DNA of 64,000 bases from Adiantum capillus-veneris (GCA_014529385.2 CM043962.1:149106647-149170646), one strand, 5' to 3'. Shown: positions 44,033 through 57,904, counted from the stretch's first letter. Notes: a model not told the origin generated them from the sequence alone. A program made the numbers and translations.

Positions 44033-45616
44033 TGTCATAAAATCTAATATCTAATATCTAACCAACCCAAATGATTTTCTCATATTAAATTGATCACTTA
44101 ATGTGGGAGAATAAACGGGAACAAGTGTTAAGATATAGACATGTGCTTATAGATCTATCTCAACACGGGGCCAATGGTAAAGGGGCCCAAATGAGAGATG
44201 GTCTATCAAAGAGCAAGGTTAACAAATGGAGCATAAGACCTTAGGGTTAGCTTCATTGAAGACCTCCAATAATGTGTGTAAAAGGCCTTTGACCTTAGGT
44301 AAGCTAGGGCTGAGCTTGAGGCGCGGGAACCAAACCCAGCTCGAGGTGCTTGTCTTGCTTGTCATGCTTGATGACTAAGGTGCTTGAGGTGCTTGATGAT
44401 TGAGGTGATTGACATGCTTGAGATGCTAAGGTTGCACTTGAGGTGAGAACCCAGCCCAAGCTTAAAGTGCTTATTAGCCAATCTTGTGGTGGGAACTGGG
44501 CCTATGCATGAGGGGCTTGAGGTGTCAAAAAGTCAAAGATTCAATCCCTACAAGGAGGGGGCGAGCCCTACATGAGGGGGGATGAGAGAGAACACCCACA
44601 CACTCACACAAGGCATGCATGGTACAAATAAAGCAAAAGGGACACTTGTCAAGTTCCTCCTCATGTTGCCCTCATGGTGTGCTTGAAGCCTATTGGTTGG
44701 CCACCCAAGGGGTCCAATAATAATTTAGGAGATTTAATTAAATGATTTAGCATTTATCTAGCCCTCTCTCTCAAAGGGGAAAGGGGGACACTTGTCTCAA
44801 GGCTACCCTTGCTGCTTGTAATGCCTCCTGCTTGTGATTGGCTAGGCCTGGAGGGGTCCAATGAGCTTCAAGCATGAGCTACAAGGGGGGGTGGACCCAA
44901 GCAAGCTAGGGGGTTGCTTAGGGGGTATACTCACCCACACACTCACAAACACTCTCATTGTGTGCTATGCAAAGGGCAAGATCTCCCTCTCCTTCTCCAA
45001 GCAAGTAGAGGTTGAGAGCCTACACCAACACTCTTGGATATGGAGTGCAAATCCAACCAAGAGCCATGCTTCAATGCTTAAGCTTGCCATCTCCTTCTTC
45101 TTCATTACTATGCTAGCAACAAGAGTTATGATAAGTGAGGAACTAATTCTTTCTCCTACGAAATGTTTCTTCTTCCTCTTCCTTACCCTCATTCCCTGCT
45201 AGCTCTCTCCACCTTCGAAGGTGTTTGAGGTCTTGGGACTGAGGCTTGGGATAGTTAAAGCTTTCTTCAAGTTTATGTTATGTTTGTGATGCATGAAGCT
45301 TTCCATCTTCATTGCATCACCTAGGTCACAAGGAACACAAAGATTGTATTGTAACAAGTCTCTCTTAATGGGAGAAATCATAATACAAATGCCTATTGGA
45401 GGGGGGACCGGCTCCACATAAATCCGGTCCTCAACTGTTGTCATGTTCTCTAAATTCTCTCTCTTGCAAAAGTATTGTTCATGCCAAGTTAACTAATTGC
45501 TATGATTATGTTGCTATCTTCAATTATGTTCACCCGCTATGCTCACAAAGTCATTTCTCAAAAGTACTCTCATTAATTTCCGCTACTCTCAAATTAAATA
45601 GGCCAATTCCATTACA
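44033..45616 (+). mobile_element. Solo LTR of the chromovirus family, inside Copia-2
   Basis: TGTCATAAAATCTAATATC to CCATTACA, 1584 bp, with perfect duplication TTAGC at 44028-44032 and 45617-45621. It is the reverse complement of the LTR type at 17331-18886. No internal element sequence remains, as expected after recombination between two LTRs. The GA and TG tracts of its relatives are short here. Confidence 0.93.
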
Positions 45617-45621
45617 TTAGC

Positions 45622-45829
45622 AATTGCGAGGAACCCAATTTTTCATGCTCGCACAAAGCACATTGAGGTGCATTACCACTATGTCAGGGAGAGGCTCTCA
45701 ATAGGAGAGGCCAGCTTGGCTTATGTGCCAACACATGACAACCTTGCAGATCTTTTCACAAAGGCATTGTCACGTGAGAAGCTTGAAGCTTTCTGCAAAG
45801 CTTTGGGCTTACTCCCGTTTGTGGACTGA
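45622..45829 (+). pseudogene. Copia-2 RNase H end and pol stop
   Basis: Starts ARNPIFHARTKHIEVHYHYV, continues DNLADLFTKALSREKLEAF and ends at TGA 45827. Joined in thought to 44032, it restores the usual order, which confirms the insertion. Confidence 0.9.
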
Positions 45830-45904
45830 TCATGTTTTCAAGGCATGGCACTTCTTTTTACTCATGTGCTAGCTCTTGTTCACAGCATCACTCCAGGGGG
45901 AATT

Positions 45905-46130
45905 TCTTACCATATACATGTGGTAGTGATGTGTGTGAACACATTAGGACCGCTGGGGCATTTTTTCCCTCTTTAGGAGGTTTTTTCCCCATGCATTGTA
46001 TATACGCCCATCACTCTAGGGCTATCTATCTTGCCATTGCACACTAAGTAACACACTCTCTATTGTGTGCCTTGAGCTTCCTTTGTCTTCTCCAAGCTGT
46101 GTGCGTTTCTCTGCAACCCTAATTCCAACA
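45905..46130 (+). repeat. Copia-2 3' LTR
   Basis: Begins TCTTACCATATAC (first bases mutated from TGTTACC) after the purine tract CAGGGGGAATT, and ends CTAATTCCAACA. Confidence 0.93.
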
Positions 46131-46135
46131 GCAGA

Positions 46136-48950
46136 TCAGTATGAGCATTTGGACTTGCCTATGACACATAAGAAAAGGTTGGTGCCTGGTGTCTATGTAA
46201 CAAGACTTGATTTTGAGGTGTTTTAGTAATAAATTTTGTTTTCTAGGAAGTTTTGGTCGTTTTAAAGTTAGTCCACTGTGTAGAAGGATGTGTGGATTGT
46301 TTTCGTCCGATAAAATTTTTTGATCCGGAAGGCACTTTTTGGGGCATTTTTGAAGGTGTTAACGTGGGATTTTGAAAAAGTGATGTATGAAGCGATTGAA
46401 GCCTGCGTTATAAGGAACAACTTTGGTTCTTTGAGTCTTTAGAGATTTTGATGTTTTGATGCTCGTTGAGGGCCAAAGATTAAGAAAAAAGTTGGATTTG
46501 CTGTTTTTGCATCGTTTTTGTAGAAAATGCTGTTTTGCAGGTTCATTTTCAGCAAATCAGAGCAGGCTATGAAAATTTTCCATCACATAGTCGTCGAAGA
46601 GCGCAGCGAGGGCAACAAGATTGTGTGAGACGGACTTGGGCTGTTTTGGCTCCGTTTGGGAGTTATGTTCAGTTGAAGACAGCTGAAAAATTTGTGGACT
46701 TTACTAAAAAAAAATTATAAAAAAAAAATCTAACCTCTACAGATCGCTTCGCGATCACGTTTTTACCTTGTTCTCGCAGGTATATTGGCGCGCAAGTCGA
46801 GTCGACCGAACGCCAAAAATAGAAAAGCGGCTATTTTGAGAGGTCGCAGGCTTTTGGAGGAAAAATCAGAATAGAAGGACGGGTGGTGCGTTTTGGGAGG
46901 ATTCACCGATCTCTCTTCTGCGAGTGAGAGTGCGAGTGCGAGTGCGAGTGAGAGTGAGACGCTGCATGCAAGTGAATTGAAGCTCGGGGGTGGCCGGGAG
47001 GTTCGAGCTCCGTACAACGGAGTGCGCCCATATATTTTGCTCCTCTGTTGTATCAAACACTATCAATACAAAGATTTCTTCCTCTGTTTTGCTGTCTATC
47101 TCTATTATTCGGTTCATGTGACAGTCTAAGTCCATGGGTACATTTAATTTCCACATGCGGAGTAAATCCCATAGATGGTGCTTTTCTTTGTTAAATAAAA
47201 AGAGCCTTCTATGGAGTATCTTTGCTTAACATAGAGAGATCCGTAAACTTCTCAAGTCCATAATCTTATGAATGTTGTAGTGTGCCCAATCATGACTACA
47301 CAAGAGCTGCCCCTACATCCCTCTGCTTAAATCTTCATGCTGCCTTGATGGATGTACTTTGCCCCTAGGTTGAGTAGCCATATATGATCCTAGATATGAT
47401 CAAGCTAACTACAAATTACACACTTGAAGTGTCTTGCTGTAGTGATGCCAATAAAAAACTTAAAAAGTAGCCACATAATTCTTACTTGCCTGTAGTCGTA
47501 TATGCATCAAAATATTCGTAGCAACACATAGGTGTATAATGAGTAGCCAAAGATGAGCAATAGATGATCAGGCTAACCTTAAAGCTGCACATGTGTAGTG
47601 TCCTAATTTAGTGGCAATGGACCTTGGTTTGAATACTTAGCAAGCAATGTACTCACCTTTTTACACGATCACCTAGCAACTAGAAAAAGTTGTAATAACC
47701 CATTGAATGTCTCATGCCACCAATCAACTAGAAAATTTGGAACAAGATTTCTTAGTTGTAACCCATTGAATGTCACACATAAGGGATATTGTTGCAAACA
47801 TCCACTCTGTTGTTGTCTAGCATTGGCTTTTCTAGTCACCAAATTTATAGACTACATAAGTCAAATAAAGTAAATCTATGAAAGGACAAAAACATCTTGT
47901 GCGCATTGCGCGCTAATGCGCAATGAATTTAATGAGAGGCGCCTTTGCAAAGCATAGTGAATTAAGATACATTTCTTGATGAAAAAATAATGTTGTTATA
48001 AACGTAACTAAGTCGTCAAGGCATGCCTTGCATGTAACATAGATTAGAGTGGCACAAATCTTAACTAAATATGAAAAAATAAATGCCATTGAGAATCAAC
48101 CATATAAGGAAAAAAGATACCGAGAAAGAAAGGGTGATCACCACAAGATCATAAATTTGTGGATATGGAAAAATGAATGAAAGTCATAAATCATGTGTGC
48201 ATCTTTGTGAAAAATTCCATAAGTATTTTCTTGCCAAAAAGTCATTAACTAAAAACCTTCGGACTTATGCATCGTTGTGCATACATGGTAGTGTTATATT
48301 AAAATCGACCTCGTTGATTAGCTACAAATACTCAACCTTGTCAAGTTGTACATCGTAGCGAAATCATAAAGAAGTATTCTCGTGTGGAGTTAAACTATCA
48401 TGGCTGAGAATTTTGATCCTATCAAAATCCTCCAAAACTCACTCGATGCTTAAACTCTCAACCTCAAGTTCGGGTTCAAAAAGAAACTTTTCTACTTTTC
48501 TTCCCAAACTTGGAACCCGATTGGCCAAGTTCAAGAGTCGTATTTGCTTTTTGATGGTTGTGCCAAATCAAGCTATGTCTTCCAACATGATGCCGCCATA
48601 CCAATTATAATCGCATGTACATAGGCTATCATTATGGTTCCTTGCAGGACTTGAAATAAGTCTAACAATGTGCAATTAATGTATGCCATAGTTGCACTCA
48701 CTAAGCTACCTTAGATTGCTCAAATATTGAGAGTAGATACACGAAATATCCACTACAAGCCCTTGATGACATAATGGGTTCCTTGGCCATACAATTGTAA
48801 GATAGACCTGATAGGAATCACCACCACTTGGAAGCTTGATCCAATTAGGAAAATCTTATTGTTCTAAATGGCCTTCAGAAGAACTCAGAAAAACACCTTG
48901 ATAGGCCATAAACATCAATAAGTAAGCATTTGAAAAAAAAAAAAAAAACA
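46136..48950. other. Unassigned AT-rich stretch
   Basis: No supported gene. A short degenerate (GAGTGC)n tract lies at 46918-46958 and an A-rich tract at 46706-46728. A 7-bp stem (GCGCATT/AATGCGC) lies near 47898-47918. A 16-base A run at about 48933-48948 touches the start of the tandem array. Open frames here have no family signature. Confidence 0.5.
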
Positions 48951-49500
48951 AGAATTTGATGTCCAATCATGGAACCGCTTTCAAACTTCACGCCTCTTCT
49001 CTGCTTGCCTCTTTCTCAATGCCATGCACTAGTGATGCTCAAAATCAACATAGAAAAAGATATGAAAAAATTCAAAGCCTTGTTGTGTGTGGAAAAAGCC
49101 CTAGTTGAAACCTTGCTATGTGTGAAAATATGCTCTTACAAACAAGCATCAATTCACATAGGTCGAAGCTTTTCTTCCCTTGCTACACCTTGGTCCCCTT
49201 TGTGGTTGAATACCCATGTCAAGGCCATAAATCTTCTTAGATGACCTTGGTGGTTTCAGGAGTCCCCTTGATGGTCAAGGCCCTTACTACCACAAGGCCC
49301 TCTTGATGGTTGAGGCCAAAACCCTTGGTTGTTTCACTTTCTAAGCTCCTCAATCGGTGAAGCCCTTAACAGTTCACCAAGAGCAAAGCCCTTGGTGTTT
49401 TCAATGAGATCCAATCGATGAGTTAATTAAGGCCATTATATCGCCTCTCAATAGGAAACCAAAGAAAACCATGGTGATGGAACCGCAAGGCCGCAATGCA

Positions 49501-49558
<58 letters not shown>

Positions 49559-51178
49559 CGTTGAAAGTAGCTCTATGGTGCTTGTGACAATGAAGATTTT
49601 TTCCTCCCTCAACCCCACAAACTACTTGATCTCCTCTGCAAGGGATTTGTTGAAGGCCACCATGGTGACCTTGCTCGACATAGAGTCCATTCCCATGGCT
49701 CTCCTTTAGACACATACGCTTGACTTTGGCTTGCCCAAGAATGAATGCATTCAAGCCATAAAAATAAGTCATGCAAAGCGCCCATGACCTTCCCTTCTCC
49801 ACAACACTCAGAACTACTTTGATGCCATTGAGAGGACAAGGGAGGAACTGCCATGCTTCTCTCCACCCAACCATCTTCTCTCACAGACTCCTATCTTTAG
49901 GAAACCCTGAACATGCACACCTAGATGAACTTGCCTAGGGATCATGCTTGCCCTGGTCTTACCCTTTTCCTGACACTAAAGGGAAAAAGGATGATATTTC
50001 TAGATGATAGATGTGGCATGGAGGACAAAGCAGGGCAAGCAAGTGGCCCCGGGGATTCACTTTATATACAAAATGGGACGCCATCTACGAGCGGAAAACT
50101 TTGATAAAACCCCTATATACGACTTATATTAGGGAATATGACCCCCGGTTCTATGCTTATATGACAATCAATGAAGAAAATTATCATAACCCTTACATAT
50201 AAAATTTAGGTCTTACATGATCTAACTCAGTAAAACTAGTCAAAGAGGGTGTATCATAATGGCTGGCAATGTACTAAGGAACCACTTCTATTGATAAGTA
50301 GATGTACCCTCAATGTGTCTTACTTTGAATTTCTAACTATGTGCTCGATCAGCCTACACTCTAGCTACTCGTCCAATTTTGACTCATCCAAAGCTAGTGT
50401 AAATCAACCCTTGACGTGCTCCAAATCAGCCCTTATCTATGACAGATTTGATTCAAAATTTGATGTGCGACCTGATAAAAACCTTCCCCAATATTCATCC
50501 GAGGTCTAGTGCACATCGGTGACCAACTGTTACAAGTAATCAACCCGGGTCAAGTCCCCCCCCCCTCAACCAGAATTTAATGTCTAATCATGGAACCGCT
50601 TTCAAACTTCACGCATCTTCTCGGCTTGCCTGTTTCTCAGTGCCATGCACTAGTATGCTCAAAATCAACATAAAAATAGATATGAAAAAATTCAAAGCCT
50701 TGTTGTGTGTGGAAAAAACCTTAGTTGAAACCTTGCTATGTGTGAAAATATGCTCTTACAAACAAGTATCAATTCACAGAGGTCGAAGCCTTTCTTCCCT
50801 TGCTACACCCTGGTCCCCTTTGTGGTTGAATACCCCATGTCAAGGCCATAAATTTTCTTAGATGACCTTGGTGGTTTCACGAGTCCCCTTGATGGTCAAG
50901 GCCCTTACTACCACAAGGCCCTCTTGATGGTTGAGGCCAAAACCTTTGGTTGTTTCACTTCCTAACCTACTGAAGCCATGAAGCCCTTAATAGTTTCACC
51001 AAGAGCAAAGCCCTTGGTGTTTTCATTGAGGTTGTGATGGGAGCTCTTGGTGATTTCCTTGCACAGGCCGTGATGAGAACCCATCCATGAGTTTATTAAG
51101 TCCATTATATGGCCTCTCAATAGGAAACCAAATAAAACCATGGTGATGGAACCGCAAGGCGGCAATGCAAATAGGTAG

Positions 51179-51253
<75 letters not shown>

Positions 51254-52897
51254 TGCACTGAGAGTAGCTCTATTGTGCTTGTGACAATGAAATTTTTTTC
51301 CTCCCTCAACCCCACAAACTATTTGATCTCCTCTGCAAGGGATTTGGTGAAGGCCACCATGGTGACCTTGCTCGACATAGAGTCCATTCCCATGGCTCTC
51401 CTTTAGACACATAGGCTCGATTTTGGATTGCCCAAGAATGAATGCATTCAAGCCATAGAAAAAACTCTTGCAAAGCATCCATGACCTTCCCTTCTCCACA
51501 TGACTCAGAACTACTTTGATACCATTGAAAGGACAAGGGAGGAGCTGCCATGCTTCTCTCCACCCAACCATCTTCTCTCACAAACTCCTATCTTTAGGAG
51601 ACGTTCGACATGCACACCTAATTGAACTTGCCTAGGGATCATGCATGCCCTGGTCTTACCCTTTTCCTTACACTAAAGGGGAAAAGGATGATATTTATAG
51701 ATGATAGATGTGGCATGGAGGACAAAGCAGGGCAGGGAAGTGGCAAGCCAAGTGGCCCCGGGGATTCACTCTATATACAAAATGGGACGCCATCTGTGAG
51801 CGGACAACTTTGATGAAAACGCTATATACGACATATATTAGGGAATATGACCCCCCGCTCTATGCTTATACAACAATCAATGAGGAAAACTATCATACCC
51901 CTATCTTACAGATAAAATTTAGGTCTTCCATGATCTATCTGAGTAAAACTAGTCAATGAGGGTGTAGCATAGTGACTGGCAACATACTGAGGAACCACTT
52001 CTGTTGATAACTAGATGTACCCTCAATGTGTCTTAGTTGGGTATTTCTAACTATGTGCTCAATCAGCCTACACTCTAGCTACTCGTCCAATTCTGAGCCA
52101 TCCAAAGCTAGTTTAAATCAACCCTTGACATGCTCCAAATAAGCCCTTATCTATGACCGATTTGATTCAAAATTTGATGTGTGACCTGATAAAAAACTTC
52201 CCCAAAATTCATCCGAGGTCTAGTGCACACCGGTGACCAATTGTTACAAGTAGTCAACACCACCACCCCCCCAAAACAAGGATTTGATGTCCAATCATGC
52301 AACCGCTTTCAAACTTCAGGCATCTTCTTTTCTTGCCTCTTTCTGAGTGCCATGCACTAGTGATGCTCAAAATCAACATAAAAATACATATGAAAAAATT
52401 CAAAGCCTTGTTGTGTGTGGAAAAAGCCTTAATTGAAACCTTGCTATGTGTCAAAATATCCTCTTACAAACAAGCATCAATTCATAGAAGTAGAAGCCTT
52501 TCTTCCCTTGCTACACCTTGGTCCCCTTTGTGGTTGAATACCCATGTCAAGGCCATAGATTTTCTTAGATGGCCTTGATGGTTCCAAAACTCCCCTTGAT
52601 GGTCAAGGCCCTTGGTCAAGGCCCTTACTACCACAAGGCCCTCTTGATCGTTGAGGCCAAAACCCTTGGTTGTTTCACTTTCTAACATCCTCAAGCCGTG
52701 AAGCCCTTAATAATTTCACCAAGCGCAAAGCCCTTGGTGTTTTCATTGAGGTTGTGATGGGAGCTCTTGGTGATTTCCTTGCATAGGGAGGCCGTGATGA
52801 GAACCCATCCATGAGTTAATTAAATCCATTATATGGCCTCTCAATAGGAAACCAAATAGAACCATGGTGATGGAACCACAAGGCGGCAATGCAAATG

Positions 52898-52976
<79 letters not shown>

Positions 52977-54581
52977 CACTGAGAGTAGCTCTATGGTGCT
53001 TGTGAAAATGAAGATTTTTTCCTCCCTCAACCCACAAACTATTTGATCTCCTCTGTAAGGGATTTGGTGAAGGTCACCATGGTGACCTTGCTCGACATAG
53101 AGTCCATTCCCATGGCTCTCCTTTAGACACATAGGCTCGATTTTGGATTGCCCAAGAATAAATGCATTCAAGCCATAGAAAAAAAGTCATGCAAAGCGTC
53201 CATGACCTTCCCTTCTCCACATGACTCAGAACTACTTTGATACCATTGAAAGGACAAGGGAGGAAATTCCATGCTTCTCTCCACCCAACCATCTTCTCTC
53301 ACAAACTCCTATCTTTAGGAGACGTTGGACATGCACACCTAGCTGAACTTGCTTAGGGATCATGGATGCCCTGGTCTTACCCTTTTCCTGACACTATTAA
53401 AGGGGAAAAGGATGACAATTCTAGATGATAGTTGTGGCATGGAGGACAAAGCAGGGCAAGCAAGTGGCAAGCCAAGTGGCCCCTAAGATTTACTCTATAT
53501 ACAAAATGGGATGCCATGTGCAAGCGGACAAATTTGATAAAACTCCTATATACGACTCATATTAGGGAATATGACCCCCCGCTCTATGCTTATACAACAA
53601 TCAATGAAGAAAACTATCATACCCATATCTTACATATAAAATTTAGGTCTTACATGATCTAACTCAGTAAAACTAGTCAAAGAGGGTGTAGCACAGTGAC
53701 TGGCACCATACTAAGGAACCGCTTCTGTTGATAACTAGATGTACCCTCAATGTATTTCTAACTATGTGCTTGATTAGCCTACACTCTAGATACTCGCCCA
53801 AATTTGAGCCAACTAAAGCTAGTGTAAATCAACCCTTGACGTGCTCCAAATAAGCCCTTATCTATGATCAATTTGATTCAAAATTTGATGTGTGACCTGA
53901 TAAAAAACTTCCCGAAAATTCATCCAAGGTCTAGTCCACACCGGTGACCAATTGTTACAAGTAGTCAACCCGGGTGAAGTCTCCCTCGCCCCCAACAAGA
54001 ATTTGATGTCCAATCATGGAACCACTTTCAAACTTCACGCATCTTCTCTGCTTGCCTCTTTCTCAGTGCCATGCACTAGTGATGCTGAAAATCAACATAA
54101 AAATAGATATGAAAAAATTCAAAGCCTTGTTGTGTGTGACCTTGCTATGTGTCAAAATATGCTCTTATAAACAAGCATCAATTAATAGAGGTCAAAGCCT
54201 TTCTTCCCTTGCTACACCTTGGTCCCCTTTGTGGTTGAATACCCATGTCAAGGCCATAAATTTTCTTAGATGACCTTGGTGGTTTCACGAGTCCCCTTGA
54301 TGGTCAAGGACCTTACTACCACAAGGCCCTCTTGATGGTTGAGGCCAAAACCCTTGGTTGTTTCACTTCCTAACCTCCTCAAGCCATGAAGCCCTTAATA
54401 GTTTCACCAAGATCAAAGCCCTTGGTGTTTTCATTGAGGTTGTGATGGGAGCTCTTGGTGATTTCCTTGCATAGGCAGTGATGAGAACCCATCCATGAGT
54501 TAACTAAGGCAAGTATATGGCCTCTCAATAGGAAACCAAAGAAAACCATGGTGATGGAACCGCAAGGCGGCAATGCAGATG

Positions 54582-54638
<57 letters not shown>

Positions 54639-55632
54639 CACTGAGAGTAGCTCTATGGTGCTTGTGACAATGAAGATTTTTTCCTCCCTTAACCCCACAA
54701 ACTATTTGATCTCCTCTGGAAGGGATTTGGTGAAGGCCACCATGGTGACCTTTCTCGGCATAGAGTCCTTTCCCATGTATCTCCTTTACACACATAGGAT
54801 CGACTATGGATTGCCCAAGAATGAATGCATTCAAGCCATATAAAAAATCCAAGCAAAGCGTCCATGGCCTTCCCTTCTCCACATGACTCAGAACTACTTT
54901 GATACCATTGAAAGGAAAAGGGAGGAACTGCCATGCTTCTCTCCACAAACTCCTATCTTTTGGAGACCCTGAACATGCACATCTAGCTGAACTTTCCTAG
55001 GGATCATGCATGTCCTCGTCTTACCCTTTTCCTGATACTAAAGGGAAAAAGGATGATATTGCTAGATGATAGATGTGGCATGGAGGACATAGCAGGGTAG
55101 GAAAGTGGCAAGCGAAGTGGCCCCAGGGATTCACTCTGTATAGAAAATGGGACGCCATTTGCGAGCAAACAACTTCGATAAAACCCCTATATACGACTCA
55201 TATTAGAGAATATGACCCCCTATTCTATGTTTATACAACAATCAATGAAGAAAACTATCATAGCCCTATCTTACATATAAGTTTTAGGTCTTACATGATC
55301 TTACTCAGTAAAACTAATCAAAGATGGTGTAGCATAGTGACTTGCAACGTACTAAGAAACCACTTTTGTTGATAACTAGATATACCCTCAATGTGTCTTA
55401 GTGTGAATTTCTAACTATTTGCTCGATCAGCCTACACTCTAGCTACTCGTCCAATTCTAACCCTTCCAAAGCTAGTGTGAATCAACCCTTGACGTGCTCT
55501 AAATCATCCCTTATCTATGACCGGTTTGATTCAAAATTTGATGTGTGACTTGATAAAAAACTTCCCAAAATTCATCGGACGTCTACTACAGACCGGTGAC
55601 CGATTGTTACAAGTAATCAACCCGGGTCAAGT

Positions 55633-55665
<33 letters not shown>

Positions 55666-55676
55666 ATAAATATGAT
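48951..55676. repeat. Tandem array of four ~1.65-kb units
   Basis: Units start with AGAATTTGATGTCCAATCATG or a close variant at 48951, 50572, 52279 and 53998 and are about 1621, 1707, 1719 and 1679 bp long. Each has the same internal order: an AAAATCAACATAAAAATAGA box, CCTTGGTGGTTTCA phrases, a GA microsatellite (49503-49556, 51180-51250, 52902-52974, 54586-54635), ATGGAGGACAAAGCAGGGCA, and ends near GTTACAAGTAATCAACCCGGGTC followed by a C-rich run. Similarity is high throughout, so the duplications look recent. I recognise no protein domain. Confidence 0.93.
55635..55675. repeat. 41-base C run
   Basis: Uninterrupted C at the end of the fourth tandem unit. The other units have shorter C-rich ends (for example 50556-50566 and 52262-52272). 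Confidence 0.95.
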
Positions 55677-57904
55677 ATCCCGCTCCCTTATTTTTAAGCT
55701 TGAGAGATAAATTATTGGAGGCCTACCCCTAACTTATAGCTTATGTAACCCTTTTAAAAGAACCCCCTCCCTTGCACTTGCGTGGTACGGTAAGTTTTCC
55801 ATGGTGAATCCCCCGGGCCAAGTGGTAGAAAAATGCACGCTACTTTGAGGAAAAGGATTGTGCATTTAGATGGTGGCACCAGGTGGAAACTAGATGGGTG
55901 ATGATAGTAGGCCAATAGGAATCTACACGTGGACAAGGGGGTCCCATAGGCATCTGTTCGTTTTTTAAATTTGAGGGTGCACACAATTGATAACAATGGA
56001 TGCTCACTTCACTAGTTTAGTCCAACCCTTCGAGATTTCATTGAGTGAACCCATGTGGGTTTAAATCCAGTGTGTCTCCCCTTTTTGGAGGGAGGGCTGG
56101 CCTAAGGGAAGTATTCAATGACATCTTGCAAGAGTCTCCATAATGTAAATGTGGGTTTGAATCTAGTGTGTCTTCGAGGTTTGTACTATATAACCATGTT
56201 AATGTACCACGTGAGTTCAACAAGAGGGGTTTTAAAATGCAAAAAATTTAATGGAGATAAATTAAAATAAGGATTTCTAATATTCAATTTTGAAAAAAAA
56301 TCCTAAAATAAGGGGTCATTTTATTCATTCAAACATGTTAAAAAAGGGGTTTTTCATTACCCCGAGAGTGTGTCTCCCCTTTCTGAAGGGAGGGTCATGC
56401 CTAAGGGAAGCATTCAATGTCATCTTGCAAGATTATCCATAATGTAAATATAGAATTGGGCAAAAAATAGTACTATGTGGATTATGTGGGCAAGGAAGAG
56501 GAGGTGACGAGTATTTGTATGCAAAAACTAAGAAATGCATAAGGGTATCCTCGAAATAATTGAGGATAAGAGAGTGAAGGAAATACCAAAAGATGTAGAA
56601 TCGGAAAAAAAATAGTTGTATGTGGATTATGTGGGCAGAGAATAGGAGGTGACGAGTATTTGAATGCAAAAACTAAGAAATGCATTAGGGTATCCTCTAA
56701 ACTAATAGAGGATAAGAGAGTGGAGAAAATACTAGAATGTAAATATGCCCCCACAGTGACCAAGGGAAGGTTTTGCATTTCTTTTTTCTAGACTCTATAT
56801 TATCAAACTAGCTTGTATGACCCACCTTTGATAGGTCTCACTCACTCTTACCAATGGTGCAGGTGTGTGTGTGTGTGTGTGTTACAGTGTGACCAAGGGA
56901 AGGTTTTTTATTTCTTTTTTCCAGACTTTGTAGTGTCAAGATAGCTCATGCGACCCGCCTTTGACAGGTCTTGCTTGCTCTTACCAACGGTACATGTGTG
57001 TATGTATCTTTTTCTAGACTCTATATTGTCAAACTAGCTTGTATGACCCACCTTCAATAGGTCTTGCTTGCTCTTACCAACAGTACATGTGTGTGTGTGT
57101 TGTGTGCATGAATGATGCGTGTGTGTGTGTGTAGTGGTTGGTTTAGTGTGGGGGGAAAAGGAATTTGGTGAAGACTTGATGTTAGTTGGTGTAGCAAGGT
57201 GTCTCTCTTGAGAAGTCCTTGTGAAACAATAAGGCCCTTCTCATAAAAACTTTGTATGAATGCCCTTATCCTCCTTGGGAACAATCCAAATTGGACAACC
57301 TATTTCTGTGTCGCAATCATGTGTGTGTGTGACATGGGGAGATGTATAAAGATACACACACTCCTACCGACTCTTTGAGGGGTATGTGAAGCACAATGAA
57401 AATCTGCCAATCACATCTAGCCTTTTGCATGCTTTACTTATCATGCCTCTCACCAACAAGTCTACTTGTTAAAGCCTATCACTTTGAACATTCCATATCT
57501 TAAACTCTTCAATAGACACAGAGTAACATGAATCTAATAACCCTTACATGACAAAATTTCATCCAAACATTCAGTAGATGAAAGATAAGTTGGCCAAATA
57601 CATTCACAATAGATGCATCACATGAGGGTAGACCTCTCTCTCATACGCACACATGCATAAAAGGACCATGCTGAGCATGCCTTGCAAGAGATGACATCTT
57701 GGAGCATGGTCTTGTCAATGACTTGTGCTTTGCCAACTATATGTGATTGCATGTGTTTTGCACATCGTAGCCCTTATTCCAATTCAACAAAAACAATCCA
57801 GACCTTCCACACCATGCCCTTGTTTGTGTACCCATTACTTCCTAGACTTGTGCTGACTAGACATATCTAGCAAGCAATGCAATCAATGGAATGAAATTCT
57901 GTAG
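55677..57904. other. Intergenic stretch with short direct repeats
   Basis: Direct repeats: 56067-56160 against 56366-56456 (GTGTGTCTCCCCTTT..., TCTTGCAAGA..., CATAATGTAAAT); a tandem pair with offset 145 bp (56458-56602 and 56603-56747); and three copies of a ~75-bp phrase (TATGACCCACC...) near 56793, 56924 and 57016. A short TG tract is near 56866-56882. No supported gene. Confidence 0.7.

Larger units (their letters stand above)
39468..46130 (+). mobile_element. Copia-2: full-length decayed Copia element with nested solo LTR
   Basis: Same family as Copia-1, opposite strand. LTRs 39468-39692 and 45905-46130. Perfect target duplication GCAGA at 39463-39467 and 46131-46135. The coding region runs gag, protease, integrase, RT and RNase H. 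RNase H is split by a solo LTR (44033-45616). Without the solo LTR the element is about 5.07 kb, like Copia-1. It has more lesions than Copia-1: a gag deletion, several stops, and lost catalytic residues in protease and RT. Confidence 0.95.

Noticed and set aside
47898-47918. Short GCGCATT/AATGCGC hairpin
   Set aside because: A single 7-bp stem with no context. It could easily occur by chance.
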